A stretch of 64,000 bases of DNA, taken from positions 1 to 64,000 of the forward strand of contig JAHREC010000060.1 in NCBI GenBank assembly GCA_020081605.1, given 5' to 3'. The notes beneath the pieces are model-generated. The model worked only from the letters and a program-made list of their open reading frames with translations. It was not told the DNA's origin and did not search any database. This DNA is from Albifimbria verrucaria. Its lineage: Eukaryota > Ascomycota > Sordariomycetes > Hypocreales > Stachybotryaceae. A program made the position numbers and the translations under genes. Position 1 is the first letter of the stretch. The number at the start of each line of letters is the position of its first letter. Positions 1 to 12,185 of this stretch are shown piece after piece.

Positions 1-684
1 AGTAGTGGCTGAGCATATGGAAAATACATCAAGCAGTGGCTGAGCATGGAAACGTGGCTGATGAAATGGGAAAGCGGCTAAGCGCGCAGAATCCCTGAAA
101 ACGGAAACCACGCCTCAAAACGAGTGGACGACAGGAACAGGCAGGGGGATGGCAGTGGTGGGTGTGGGGAATGAATCATAAGGTGTCAGTGTGCCAATGA
201 GAATCGTCGTGTGTGACATGGGCGCATCTGCATCATCAACAAGGACCCCGGCCGTGGCACGGTCTCGGCTCCCCACGATCTAGCCGCCTCGTCTGCCTGC
301 ATCCGCCCTCCCCACGTTCACCTCACCTGCAGGCCCTTGAGGCACTAATTAGACCTGCAGGTCCACAGACAGTTGGTTTGTTGACATGGGTGGTCGAAGA
401 AAGACAAGGAGGAGGCTTGATCGTCTGGGTGTGTGTGGCGATTTGCCCACTCTGGTTAGAACGGTTTAATCTCCCACGGCCCTTGTCCTTTTTTTGCCTT
501 GCTTCTCCGCTGATCTCGCAGACCGGACCAGACACACGTCAAGCCTACAATACCATGTAAAAACATCTGCTTGATGGTTGGGAAGCGAAAACTTTGCTAC
601 ATGAAATGCTTAAAAGGCGGTATTGTAGTTACTTGTATTTTGAGATATCTCCTATATTCTTTCTTTTTTCTCTTCTTCTTTTTA

Positions 685-702
685 TTTTTTTTTTTTTTTT
701 TT
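685..702. repeat. 18-nt poly-T run
   Basis: An uninterrupted run of 18 T follows a T/C-rich stretch (about 655-684). It could be a pyrimidine tract, or a poly(A) tail read on the minus strand. No target-site duplication or retro-element ORF was found beside it, so it is reported only as a homopolymer. Confidence 0.9.
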
Positions 703-1027
703 AAACCCGCCAAGCAAGGTTGGACACACTTCTTGAGGGCCGCTGAGCCAACAGCGTCTGCTTTTGACCGGTCTCCTTTTGATTTTCCTCAGCATGGTAG
801 GCCTTCTGCAGCCAGCCCCAGCTCCCCTTCCCCCTTCGCCACCCCCATGGCTGCGCTGCATGGACTACCGAGAGAAGAGAGAACAAGAGAAGGAAAAGAA
901 AGAAATTAGCCATGTCCCTTGGTTTCGATACGACACACCTGCTCCCAGTCGACCACTCGGATGTCTCCATCGCAGTTCCGTGGCACTCTCCCTGTCAACC
1001 TGGGGTGGCAACCTGGGGTGGCAACCT

Positions 1028-1215
1028 TTATGTGAAGCTATGCATTTGCCAGCCGCAGCGGTAAGGGAACGCTTGTCTCGACGCTGATCATCATCTCGGA
1101 CATTGTCATTACCGGACACGATGACGAACATGCGGAAGGCATGGGTGTCCAAGGTCATACTTTTCTGATCTCTGTTGCGATGACCCCGGTGCCTGGCAAG
1201 CTGAATGGCTGGATG
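1028..1215 (+). repeat. dispersed repeat A, copy 1
   Basis: By eye this segment aligns, with gaps and roughly 70 percent identity, to 4196-4372 in the same orientation. Shared words include TTTGCCAGC, GCTTGTC, CACCGG-like and GGCATGG blocks. The two copies bracket the VCX1-like gene as direct repeats. No coding frame is conserved between them. The nature is unknown; old promoter duplication or transposon remnant are both possible. Confidence 0.55.
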
Positions 1216-2139
1216 GTCATCGTCACTACGCATGTTCACGTTGTAGTGGGCGCCTGCTCGGGTCGCATTTTGTTTCTTCAACGGTTGCGACGTGAGCTAG
1301 ACTCAAGAGACTCACAACCGGTTCCGCTATCTCATTGAATGTGGTAAGACTCCAGTTAATTGGGCAAGCCTCCAGCAGTTAGACAAGCCTCCAGCAGTTG
1401 GACAAATGTCAATCTGTGGCATCGGTTCATGAGCGATCACACTGGCATCGAGACAGTGATCGAGCCTGTCCCTCGGTCTCTGTGAGGCGCCTTTCCTCTC
1501 TACTTCGACCGGTTGCCCCCGCCGTCCAAGCGGATGTGGAGGCCAAGAGGCCATAACCTATGGTGAGCCTGACTGTTGCCTCGACAGCTCTCTGGTCGCC
1601 CCTGTCAAATATCTACTATGTATGTCTAAATCGTGCTGTTATGTGAAGTAATTCACCCACCAAACCTGCGCAACACCTGGAGCAGACATTGGTGGTGGCT
1701 TGGAACCCTGCAACACGCTAGTCCACTCTGATGACTTGTCCTGTGCGTAGGGCGCTGTTGGTCCCCCTTGCCAACCATTTTCATTGGAAACATAACTCCC
1801 TTTCTGTCATCCTACAATTACTCAGAGATCCTCCATTGGCCTCATTTGTTGTCTTCTCTACTCGGCGACGTCTCTGTACGATTTCGGTGCGCATAGGGCA
1901 ACGTGACTGTTGGACCTGTTGGATTCTACTCCTTTCTGGACTGCCAGTAAGACCAGCTCAATTGGCAGTGTCGGTTCTGTATCTGTGAGCACCTGTCTTG
2001 TCGTTTCCCTGCCCTTCGTGTTTCGCATCGCGAACTGATCGTCATGCGCTCTGTTCAAGGTTGACGCTGGCTACGATGCTAACCAACTTACTACTACGAC
2101 CACAGCTCCCTACGGTTTGCTCGAAAAATCAGACGCCTA

Positions 2140-3735
2140 ATGGGTAACAAATCTTCCAGCGACGCCAGTGAGCGCACTCCCTTGATCAATGGCGGGCCGG
2201 CCCCGTCGGGGCACGATGACGGCAACGATCACCACCGGTCGAGCGGCTTCTTTGGCTTCTTTGGCTTCTTTGGCTTATTTTTCAACACCAAGTACACGCC
2301 CGGCATAGACAGCGAGAACCGCGTTGTTCGGAGCCTCGCCTATGTCCTCCACGTCATCAAGGTGACGGTCTTGAGCAGTAGGCCTATCCCCATCCTCGTC
2401 CTCTCGATCCACAACATGACGGTGATGCCAACAGCTACATAGACTATGTGAACTTCCTTCTCATCATGGTGCCCATCGGCATCATCGCCGGCCATCTCGG
2501 ATGGAGCTCTACTGCTGTTTTCACCATCAACTTCTTGGCCATTATCCCTCTCGCCGCTGTTTTGTCGTTTGCGACCGAGGAGCTTGCCATTAAGCTTGGT
2601 GAGACGCTGGGTGGATTGATGAACGCAACATTTGGTAATGCCGTCGAGCTGATTGTATGTGATCAATCTTGTCTCTTCTTTTCAGCGTCGATGCTAACCA
2701 TGCCCAGGTCAGTGTTATCGCGCTCAGGGACGGTCAGATCGGAGTCATGCAGTCTTCTATGCTGGGTTCTATTCTATCCAATCTCCTGCTTGTCATGGGA
2801 ATGTGCTTCTTTCTCGGAGGCTTGGTTCATCGCGGACGCAATGGCCAGGGAACCGAGCAGAGATTCTCTTTGGTACAGCACAAACCACTTGTTCCTTGAT
2901 GACTCTGTCTTCTGCGTCCCTAGTTCTCCCTGCTGCTGTAAGTTGATACTGTTAGACCTTCATCGTGAACCGATGCGCTAACGTGCTAGCAGCTCTACGC
3001 TGTCCTTGGCCAATCTAGGTCTGACAACGACAAGAAGACCAGCAGTGTGCTTGTTCTGTCGCGTGGTACCGCCATCATTCTGCTGCTGCTCTACGTCCTA
3101 TACCTCGTTTTCCAACTTCGAACCCACAGCAACCTCTTCGAGCCTGAGAGCCAAAACAACGGCGGTGCAGAACACGAAGCCGAGCAGCCAACCCTGGGCC
3201 CTGTCGCCGCCGGTGTCGTCCTTGTTGTCGCTACTGTTCTGGTCGCCATCTGCGCCGAATATCTCGTTGGTAGTATCGAGGATATTGTCGAGACCATACA
3301 TGTCAGTAAAACCTTCATCGGACTGATTCTCATTCCCATTGTCGGCAATGCGGCTGAGCACGTCACCGCTGTTGTAGTTGCCCTGCGCAACAAGATGGAC
3401 CTTGCCATGGGCGTCGCCATCGGCTCCAGCATCCAGATTGCCCTGTTCATGACTCCTTTTCTTGTCATTGTCGGCTGGATCATCGGACAAGGTATGACTC
3501 TCCATTTCCAAACGTGTAAGTCGGGGTTTGGTCTACTGGGGTACGCTGATTTATACCAACCTTGTCTTCAGTTGAAACCGTCGCGTTTGCCGTTTCCGTC
3601 CTGGTTGTCACTTAAACCCTCCAGGATGGCCAGTCCAACTATCTCGAAGGCGCCATGCTTCTCGGTCTCTACGTTATCATCGCCATCGCATTCTACGCCG
3701 TGCCTGCCGACATCATTGACAAAGTTGCCACCTAA
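2140..3735 (+). pseudogene. VCX1: vacuolar Ca2+/H+ exchanger (CAX type), disrupted
   Basis: The family exchanges Ca2+ for H+ at the vacuolar membrane and keeps cytosolic calcium low. The product starts MGNKSSSDASERTPLING, has three FFG repeats, then the first CAX block ([32 protein letters not shown]) and the second (GLILIPIVGNAAEH), so both halves of the exchanger fold are present with many membrane helices. GT-AG introns fit at 2378-2442, 2655-2707, 2938-2992 and 3516-3571, giving family-like joins such as LSNYVNFLL. Two lesions break it. A single-base loss near 2867-2872 moves the frame between TEQRFS and [14 protein letters not shown] at 3613-3615 stands where the family has Tyr (VVT-stop-TLQDG). 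Reading resumes in frame to the natural-looking stop at 3733. Family assignment is firm; pseudogene versus sequence error is open. Confidence 0.85.
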
Positions 3736-6263
3736 ACAAGGTCCGCAGTTGTACTTCGATGTGTTTCTAGTAGGTTATAATCGACTCTTGTCTTCCCTCC
3801 CATGGCTGCTTTGGTGACGCTTGATCCCGCGCCCGAAAGCCCGGTGGCAGGCCTGGATCGTCAGGCCAGGTCATAGACACGCTTGGTCATGGGCTGCTTT
3901 GTATACGCAGGAAGACAGAGGCATACCTACGCTCCGACATCATGTAGCGAGATGAGTCTGCCATAATCAACTATTTCCAACGTATCTCTGGGGGCGACAG
4001 CAGTGACAACATAGCATGCGCAAGATTCTGGGACAACCTGAAGAGTACACTTGGAAGCAATTGAATATGACCGCTTCGAGGATGGGAAGCACGAAGGAGA
4101 GTTGAGCTTATGAGACTAGTCAGGTTGGAATGCAACTCACTTATGTCTGGTATTCGATATAACAAAGGGGATACGATGCATCGAGCGGCAGCCTTTCTGT
4201 GCGGTTATATGCTTTGCCAGCTGTAGTGATCGGGAATGCTTGTCCCGGCGTTGACCACCATCTCGCATAGTGATATCACCGGAAACAACGATGATGCAGG
4301 AGAAGAGGCATGGAAGTCGATGGCTTTTACTTTTGGTGGTTTCTGCCGTAAGGCCCATGGTCATGGTTTGCCATATGTATACTATCGAGACGTGCCGTGA
4401 ATAAATGACGTCTTCGGCCGTAAAACGAAGTTCTAACCTACTCTGTAAATCAAACTTTCCTCATTCGTCACTTGTTTAGGTCAAGAGGAGCAATTGTTCC
4501 TACTACCGTTCCTACTACTGCGTCCGTAGTCTAGGCGTAGGGCCGCGTAGGCTTCAATACTTTGCTAATTCGTGTCCAGACACCCCGAAGAACAGCTTGC
4601 TGATCAAATGATGCCCTTGGACATGACGAGGGCTTGCTACCACTGTCGCAGCCTATATAGCAGATTGCGGGAGGGATCAGCCATCAAAGGGGTGACGGAT
4701 CTGAAGGCTGCCTGTATGAGGTCATTCGTTCATCTAACGGTGGGCTGACCCCAACGGACAGCTATGGCGATGTGATCATGAGATGCCCCGAAAGGTGAGC
4801 GATAGTGTGTTATGAGCGTTGCCTACGCCCTCGGCGTACCCACCTGCTCTGCCACTGGTACCAGTCATAGAGACTGTCCGCATTCACTTGGCTCAATCCA
4901 CCCATGGGTCATTTGTGAAGTGGATATAAGTTGGAAAGCTGTCATGCTGCTGCCTTCCCATGCACACGACAGGCGAACCATGTGCTCTACCATCGGAGAG
5001 AAGTGTAGGCTTTTGGCAGTTCGCCCTAGAAGTGCTTTATGTGTTGCACCCCAGCCGCACAGCCGCACAGCCGCATGGCGCACTGCCAACTGTATCTGAG
5101 ATGGTTATCAATGGTGACTGGACAGCTGGACGGCTGGAAAATAGTGGCCAAGACGAGAGGGCTGACGGAATGCTACAATCTTTCATTCCCTTATCATTCG
5201 GTTTGCTCTGAGACTGAAGGCCACGAATGAGCTTGTCTCCAGGCGCTGCATGACGTTGCATTTGTGCCTTTGCTCCTTCGACATTGCCTGCGTTGGCATT
5301 GTAGGCTACCACCAGAGAGCCTCAGGTCAATCTTCAGGTTATTCTTGCCGGGCCTCTGCTCCCTCTTCGGGGCGAGCCTTCAGTGTTGGCCTAGGCAGAA
5401 GATAACCAACTGCGGCCACGAAGAGATATCAAGTGCCTAGGCTTGACCATTGCGAAAACCCGAGGATCAGTGTATTGAAGAGAAACAATGTAACCCAGCA
5501 GGTGGTTAACGAGCGTGCACTGCCGGTGTCGTGGTGCGCCTGTGTGGTGCGCCTGGACGGGAACTCGTCGCTCTGATGACTAGACCGTTCTTTCGTTGGC
5601 AGGCGCTGGAGGCGTCCAATGCGCCACATCGCATCTCTGCGACTATACAGCTGTTGCTACCTTACAATTCCAAGTCATGCGATAACTAGCCTCCTTTGCC
5701 TCGCAGTATGCCTTGTGCCGGGCTGTGTTTCATCCCATCTTCCCTCCGATCTCCCAACGACAACATTCATATAAAAGCCGCCATCCCTTCGTTATGTAAT
5801 TGCTCCTTTCGTCTGGCATAGAAGCCTCAGTGCAGGTGGCCTCAATCTTAAACCTCAATTCTACCCTCATCTTCCCCAGCTCGCCTCAGCCGTCAGTTCT
5901 TCACCAAGGTCCTGCGCATTAATCACATATAGGGACTTTTTGGCTGCCTGGTAGCCACAACGCGTAAGAGCCATCGAAGCGCCAAAGGCTGGACAAGGTG
6001 GGTTTCCTTGCGGTCTGGCTCAATGGCTGTATCTCCAGTCAGTTTCATTGACCAGTCAGCAGGTTTGACATTGAAGAGCACGTGGAGGACCTTCCTGTTT
6101 GTGGGATAGCAAGAATAGGCTCTGGCCTGGTGTGGGCTCCTCAGTGGATAGGGTTTACCTGTGAGACAGACGATGACTTGCGCCGTGCGCCCAAAGAAAT
6201 CCTGCAATCAATACTCGTGGATGTGGGGAGCCTATTTGAAAGGGTGCTTGCGGATCCTAACCC
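3736..6263. other. intergenic, no gene seen
   Basis: Only short overlapping open frames occur. The segment contains copy 2 of repeat A (4196-4372) and a three-unit CAGCCGCA tandem near 5049-5075. No RNA gene signature was recognised. Confidence 0.5.
4196..4372 (+). repeat. dispersed repeat A, copy 2
   Basis: Diverged counterpart of 1028-1215 in the same orientation, lying about 460 bp beyond the end of the VCX1-like gene. Similarity is by eye and gapped, so the ends are approximate. Confidence 0.55.
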
Positions 6264-6783
6264 AGGGGCGGAAGGCATTGACTAGCTTGTGTGCCTGGAG
6301 AACCAACTGAGACTTGTCGTGGAGGAGTGGAATGAGCAATAGGTACTTCGCTTACACTCCTTTGATCCCTCTGTCCCCAGCAGGCATTTTCAGTTTCTGA
6401 GCGGCTGTCGATCATCAATGTTGGCCAGAACATAAGGCAGGTTGCTGTTCCACAGCTGCGTATACCTATCGCCATGGGGCGGTGCCCGTTGAAACAACGT
6501 TGACTTGACACTAAGTGTTCCGAACGTGAGCGGCATCAGGGTCGGCGGAGCCGGTATATTGTCAACTGGATTATGAACCGGGACCGCCGCCCCTGCAGTA
6601 GACTCGCAGTGATTTCTTGTCGCTACTGGTTGTTTTGCAGCTGTACTCTACGACGGGTGTTGGGAAAGAAGACCCGGGTGTTGAAGCTCCTCTGTCTCGT
6701 GCCATGGAGACAATTCGTATAGACTCAGCTTAGTAGCGAATAAGATTCGTGTAGAAAGCTGGACCGCCCGCCCAATTTGTGAT
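6264..6783 (+). repeat. dispersed repeat B, copy 1
   Basis: About 500 bp aligns with 23027-23505 in the same orientation at roughly 80 percent identity. Shared landmarks are the TTGACTTGACACTAAGTGT-like block (6489 onward), GGTCGGCGGAGCCGGTAT, TTGTCAACTGGATTATG, and the terminal block with ACCGCCCGCCCAATTTGTG. No protein is conserved in any frame, and no terminal repeats were found. It may be duplicated non-coding DNA or a worn mobile element. Confidence 0.75.
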
Positions 6784-7099
6784 AAGGACAGTAACTGGGA
6801 TGAAATAGGCGTGATGAGGTGAGCCAACATGATCTCTTTATCCTAGGTATTGTGCAAATGCAAGCAGAAAAGACGCCCATTGCAGAACAAAGCCCATATC
6901 CCTAGGCCGCCAGGAGTTGACGGCTATACCAATTCATCTGGTCGATTAGATGTATGACACTTGGAGCAGCCAAACCACGAATGGCTGCCCCGAGTTGCGA
7001 AACAGACCTAATCGTGAACAAGGCAGCAATGCCCGTCATATCGCATCCACCTCCTCGCCACTTTCCTTTATATCGGTATATCTGTCTTGAGAGTTGATA

Positions 7100-7165
7100 G
7101 AGGCGGCCCACGATCCATGATTCACAACCCATAATCCATGATTCACGACCCATGACCCATGATCC
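7100..7165. repeat. degenerate minisatellite
   Basis: Three imperfect units of about 21 bp built on CCATGATTCACRACCCATR lie here. On the minus strand they spell a repeating WI/WV-MG-ES pattern, but the surrounding frame has no other protein-like features, so I treat it as non-coding tandem DNA. Confidence 0.6.
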
Positions 7166-7526
7166 TTGATAGCAGACTCCACTGAGTCGGTTGGATCTGG
7201 TCCTACTAAAATGTAGTAGGAGCGTGTACGTCACTGGCTTTAAAGACCGTTAACGGAGTGTGGGTTTATAAACGAGCCATTGCGAACATCATGCCCACCA
7301 CGGCAACAATATTTTTATACGTAAGCAGCTTTACATAGAGCAACTCTACCCTATTGGCGTTTGACGTTTACCATACCTCGCAACTGAGGCTCCTGCTCAT
7401 CATGATCTCCCCATGGAGTCCACATTTCCAGATCTTGAGCCAGTCCATGGTATACTTGACAAATGTGTAATAGCCGAACCCACAATAACTGTGCGTTCAA
7501 ATGTCTGCTCAAGAGCCCCGACCTGA

Positions 7527-9475
7527 TCACATATTCGCTTCTTCGTCATCGGCAGCCTGAGGTATGCTTTCACTGATCCCAAGGCTGATGAGCGCTCCCA
7601 AGGATGCAACGAAGCCGCTGAACCACCATGGCAACACTGAATAACCGATTTTCAAGCCCGTCGAGTTAAGGAAGCCCGATACAATAGGGCCGAATGTTCG
7701 ACTCAGGCTTGCTGTCGCCGCTGCGGACCCGTTGATCTTTCCGAGATTATCACCATCCGCCAGCAAGTTGTTGATCAGGGTGTTATGGCAAGGTTGCGCC
7801 ATAGCGATCAAAACAGCCCTCCAAGAACCCACAACGAAGATGCCCACCATCTGTATCTTACGTGGCAAGAGTACCAGATAGGGGTGACGACGTAGAGAGG
7901 GATGTAAAAGGCGGCGATGATCCGGAGCAGGCGTAAGGGTCTATGTTTAAGTAGGTTACAGCAAAGTACAACGTAGCCGCAGAAGAGGGAGATGACTCCT
8001 TGGGACGACATGATGGTGCCGATTGTATCCGTCGCAAATCCAAAGCCATCTACAAATCGAAAAGGAAGCTCACGGATAGGCTTCTCTGGAGCGCTGGCGC
8101 TCAAAAACGCAGGGAACAGCTGGTCAAAAGTCATATTATGGCTGCATGGCATTAACGGGGTAAACTAGACTGGGATCATCGATACTAGTACGTACAATGC
8201 CAAGATTCCAACGGAAGCGATCATGAGCTGCAGTTGTCTTCGCAGTTGTCGGGTAAATTTCTTGTGGGGCTGGCCTGCGGTGTCCCGAGCGTCCACGGTT
8301 CCATAGTTGGTTCCATAGTTGGTTCCATAGTTGGTTCCATAGTTGGTTCCATGGTTGGTTCTGTAGTTGGCTCCGGGGTTGCCGCCCTGAAGCCTTTGGC
8401 CTTCTGGAGAGATGACGGTTCGGGAGAACAGCGAGAAGACGTAACCAACCGCTTGTCTCCATGTGTATTCCTGACGCTTGTCCACCTCAAGCGTTTCCTC
8501 GAGGAACATAAGACCAACTACGATGCCGATGAGGAGGATGCCTGCGCTGATTAGGTTGGGTAGGAGGTATGGGTAGGTATCCCAAATGCTGCCCTTGGGG
8601 AATATCTTCGGATAGAGTATGCATGGGCGCGCACAGTAGCCTCCGATGATGTGACCGATGGTCGACCTGATACGCGTCAATGCGCTGCTTTCATCAATGC
8701 CATCATCCAGCAACATACCCCATGCTCCACATCAATTGCACAATGGCCGATACACGAGTTGCGTTCTCGTTGGTCTTCGTCGTAGCCTGTCTCTGCTCAT
8801 CTTGGTCCTCCTTGGATTCGACCAACTCGATCGCAGCCGTGGTTATGACGCCGCCATTCCTGTGAAAGGGTATCGTCAGCTCTTCAGAAGTGAGAGAGAG
8901 GCTCGTGGTGCTTTGCCTACCCGTTGAGAAGACCGCCTAAGGCCCGCGCCACTAGGGCAGTTGTGAGATTTTGCGCGAAGCCGAAGATCAGGACGCTGAT
9001 GATTGTCCCAGCCAGCCCGATCATCAAGACCGGCTTACGTCCGATTCTGTCACTCAACGTTCCCCATAGCGTGCTCGTGAAGAATTCGCACAGGGTAAAT
9101 ATCGAGGTGACCATAGCAATATAGGTCAAGATTTGCTCAGGGTCTTTGGTAATGCCAAAGTCTTTAACCATTTGGAAACAATACGAAAAGATCGACGTGA
9201 AAGAGATCGGCTCACATATGCGGCAACAGCCTTGTGGAGTTGCGTTAGCACGTTGTACCGGGTTAGGAATGGATAGACTGCCTACACAGAATGAATATCT
9301 GCCACTTCTGAGATTTTGATAACGGCTTATTATTCTTGACTATCCGACCAGGGGCAGAGGGTATGTTCAAGCTACTTCGTCTTCGAACGGAATGGATTGC
9401 GTTCAATAGGCTGTGTGAAAGCCGCACCAATGGCGTGAAGAGGAATTGAATACACATACGGGCGGTCATCGACAC
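7527..9475 (-). CDS. MFS transporter (DHA1, YCR023C/ZIFL-like), frameshifted
   Basis: This is a major facilitator, a proton-coupled transporter of the plasma or vacuolar membrane. The substrate is not predictable. The N-terminal half has EPISFTSIF, the MFS motif A GTLSDRIGRKP, and ALGGLLNG. The second half has AFHNMTFDQLFPAF, GYVVL, and SRTFGPIVSGF near the end. Introns fit at 9231-9285, 8860-8920, 8667-8718 and 8142-8195, each with GT-AG ends and giving family-like joins. The middle loop carries a 12-bp tandem repeat coding NYGT. One base is missing from the G4 run at 7881-7884 (C4 on the coding strand), moving the frame between YVVTP and YLVLLPRKIQMVG. The first exon and start codon are uncertain; the upstream frame may begin in another exon. 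Confidence 0.8.
8298..8376. repeat. 12-bp coding tandem repeat
   Basis: Five to six copies of GGTTCCATAGTT (minus strand AACTATGGAACC, Asn-Tyr-Gly-Thr) sit in the cytoplasmic loop region of the MFS gene. Because the unit is a multiple of three, copy-number change keeps the frame. The partial gene copy near 17.8 kb carries only about three units. Confidence 0.9.
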
Positions 9476-12185
9476 CCAGTGGTTTTATGATGATGTTAGA
9501 CGAAGCATAAGAAAAATGGCAGAAGGCCGACTAGAGAGATAAAGAAATGGGATTCGATCTCATATTAAGGGGCCTCCAGTTCCACGAGTGGAGTCCTTCC
9601 CTAAATACCAACCCCAGGGACCAGAATGACCGGCATACCACCGACGGAATCGTCGCAGCGCCTACATTCAAACAGCAGCCCGATCCGATGTAGGCATCTA
9701 TGTTTGAGCCCTGTTCCGCCTTCGCATTGATGCAGACCAGATGCATATGCATGACAACACAAACAAAGCCTGCAGGACAAAGCCTGCCACTCAAAGAGCC
9801 TCGGCCAACAGACATAAGACTGCTTGTTGGTCCCCTGAGATACCACCGAGTTTTACATGATTGATACAAAGGGCGGCGGCAAGGATTATCGACTCGATAG
9901 AATCACCTTGGGGACAACTAACGTTGAGGTCGTTCAACTCGTCGATTCTTCTAGCTACTGAGAGCTGACTTGAGGTATTGTTCGTATCAGGTGAAGATAC
10001 CTATAGTCAAAAGCCAGAGAGAAAGCAAAACACTGCACAGAAACATGGCACAAAGCCACGGCACAAACTCACGGCATGAATTCGCGGCAATGCATACGAC
10101 GCTGAGATCTATGTGCGGTGTGCTAGGCGGGTATCTCCGAACCTACTCAGGTGGAGGCGTTGGGTTAGAGGCAACAAGGATAAGGGCAAAACACAAGGAT
10201 TCAGGCAGCAACTAGACAACAGCGCGGCGTGGGTGATTTTCGAATATCGGATCGTACCAGTAATACGATCGGCGACGGACTGCTCCGTAATGTTCAGCCC
10301 AACCCGCAGAGCCTCAAAGACCAACGAAAGCCCAAACTTGACTAAAATGACAGGGAACTTGCCAGCCCGTTGGTCCTGTGCATGACAGATCCTGGCTAGC
10401 CCCATCTGGTAGAGTCGAAGATGGGGAGAGGACATGGTCATGATCATTTGACTGGCTTGGCCCTGCCCCTCCCCTCCCCGGGCTCTCTGTTAGTTGCTTC
10501 CGCGAAGATGTTGAGTGGTGCGGGCACGACATATCGTGCTGGGGTCTGTCAACCAATCCTCATGGCGACTCTGTGCTGGTAGTTGTCAATTTGCCTTTTA
10601 TCGCCGGCCAAGGTTAAGGTTGCCGCCGAAGCCTATAAGTTGGGGGCTATTTGTTTACTCTCACCCCTCCCTTCGAGCACTCCGAGCCTCGTCACACATG
10701 GTGGGGAACATCGCCCGGCCGCTTCGCATGCTGTATGCTGTGACCTGCCTCTTCAACAAGGGCCTTGACGGGTAATTCTTTCCTGCTCCGCGATTTGGTC
10801 TTGCCCTGCTTGGCTGGTGAGGCCGACTGCCTTTGCGGATAGAGGTTTACATGCTCCTAAACCCTATGTCTTTATACTAAGGTGGACGTGCATTTGCCAT
10901 TCTGCTGGTATTCCAGCCAAATACAACGGCAAACGCAACGGCGGCCAAAACCGGAGCGTCGGCGTTAATATCCAAGCAGATTACCTTATGCTCGATATTC
11001 AAGCTTACCGGTATGCTGCGCAATAGCCGTTCATGTTCGAAACTTTCTCCGGCTGTCAATAACCCTCGTGTGCGTTGGCGTTGGCTGAACAGTGCCTGGT
11101 CTTGACCGGTCTTCATTTAGAGATGTTGGTGCTGTTTATTTGCATGGCCTCGCCTTTGCAGCTGGCCCTGTTCTCGAAAGGACGCACCACATAAAGCATT
11201 GAGGAGAGAAGAGAACGGCAAGGGACCATGTTCCCCTGTTCACAGTGTTTGTAGGCCACACCTGCTGCAAGTCTGCAAGTTCACCACTCGGATCTTTAAC
11301 CCTAAGAAAACTCGGGGATTGTTACATCCCTAACCTCCACGGGTGGATGCGCTTTGCCTGCTCGGGCACCCTGGGGGATGAAGGGTTTCGCATTTGTCCA
11401 GCAGACATGTGGAATGATTGGGCGGTTCTCCCTCTCCATTTCCAACCCCCATCCTCCTTCCCCTCTCCAATGTCGACACTGATATTGTGCCACGTCGCTG
11501 GGAAGAAGTTCAGGTGGGTTAGTCGGACCATGTTCAAGCGCAAATTTCCCCAATCTTGCTGGAAAAGACGGGCTCTTCATTTCGTCTTCCGATGAGGCCT
11601 TCAGGTTCGATGCCATCATACATCGGGTGGTCATGGCTGCTCCTGTTCTTCATGCACGTTAGTACAGGATTGGTTTTAGAGAGCTGTGCCTCCTTGCGGC
11701 AACCATCTCGTGTGGGCCAATTTCTGATGGTTCCTACTGCGCGTGTTGTACAAGCAAATGCATGGTAAGATTAGGCGCTGGCCCCTGTTCGAAATTGAGA
11801 AATCCGTGGGCAAGGCTGATGCGATATGACACATCAGTTGGAACGTGCTAGCCACCATAAAATATGTTGTGTCCCCTCTACCTGTTCCTGTTCCCAAAAG
11901 ATTTCCCATTATTTATCGCTTCGGTTTACCACCGTCTGTCTGCTTACGACTTCCAACAAGAGCTAAACCTATTGTTTCTATTGTTCCTACCATCTGCTGA
12001 GTTCGTAAGTAAGGCGTGCCGGACGTCCTGATACCGGATGCATATTCTACTCTATAGCGCCAGCTATTTCTCTCCAGATCTATTGGTATCTCCCTCACCA
12101 CTTCTGAGGCAGCGTTGAGAGCGGTGCTTCTTAGGCAACACACGATTCTTCGTACTAAGCACTTGGCGATTCATTCACATCAGAA
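9476..12185. other. intergenic, no gene seen
   Basis: About 2.7 kb with only short, mutually overlapping open frames and no recognised motif. The last few hundred bases must include the promoter of the Est1-type gene starting at 12186. Confidence 0.45.

Larger units (their letters stand above)
1..2139. other. gene-poor left flank
   Basis: I see no supportable gene here. The open frames are short, overlap on both strands and lack family motifs. The stretch holds a long T run, two tandem 14-bp units near 1003-1030, and one copy of a dispersed repeat near 1028-1215. The last few hundred bases should include the promoter of the exchanger gene that starts at 2140. Confidence 0.5.

Noticed and set aside
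565..970. Overlapping frames around the poly-T run
   Set aside because: Low-complexity Phe or Lys runs make them long; no motif and no conservation between strands.
1328..1343. 16-bp match TATCTCATTGAATGTG with the MITE-like left end at 38941
   Set aside because: No second inverted end follows near 1328 and a match of this length is about as frequent as chance in the window.
7201..7221. Perfect hairpin TCCTACTA / TAGTAGGA with 5-nt loop
   Set aside because: Short stem with no adjacent gene end or repeat copies; expected by chance in this length.
11302..11634. 110-codon minus-strand frame
   Set aside because: No family, opposed by an equally long plus-strand frame, and no splice-linked neighbours.
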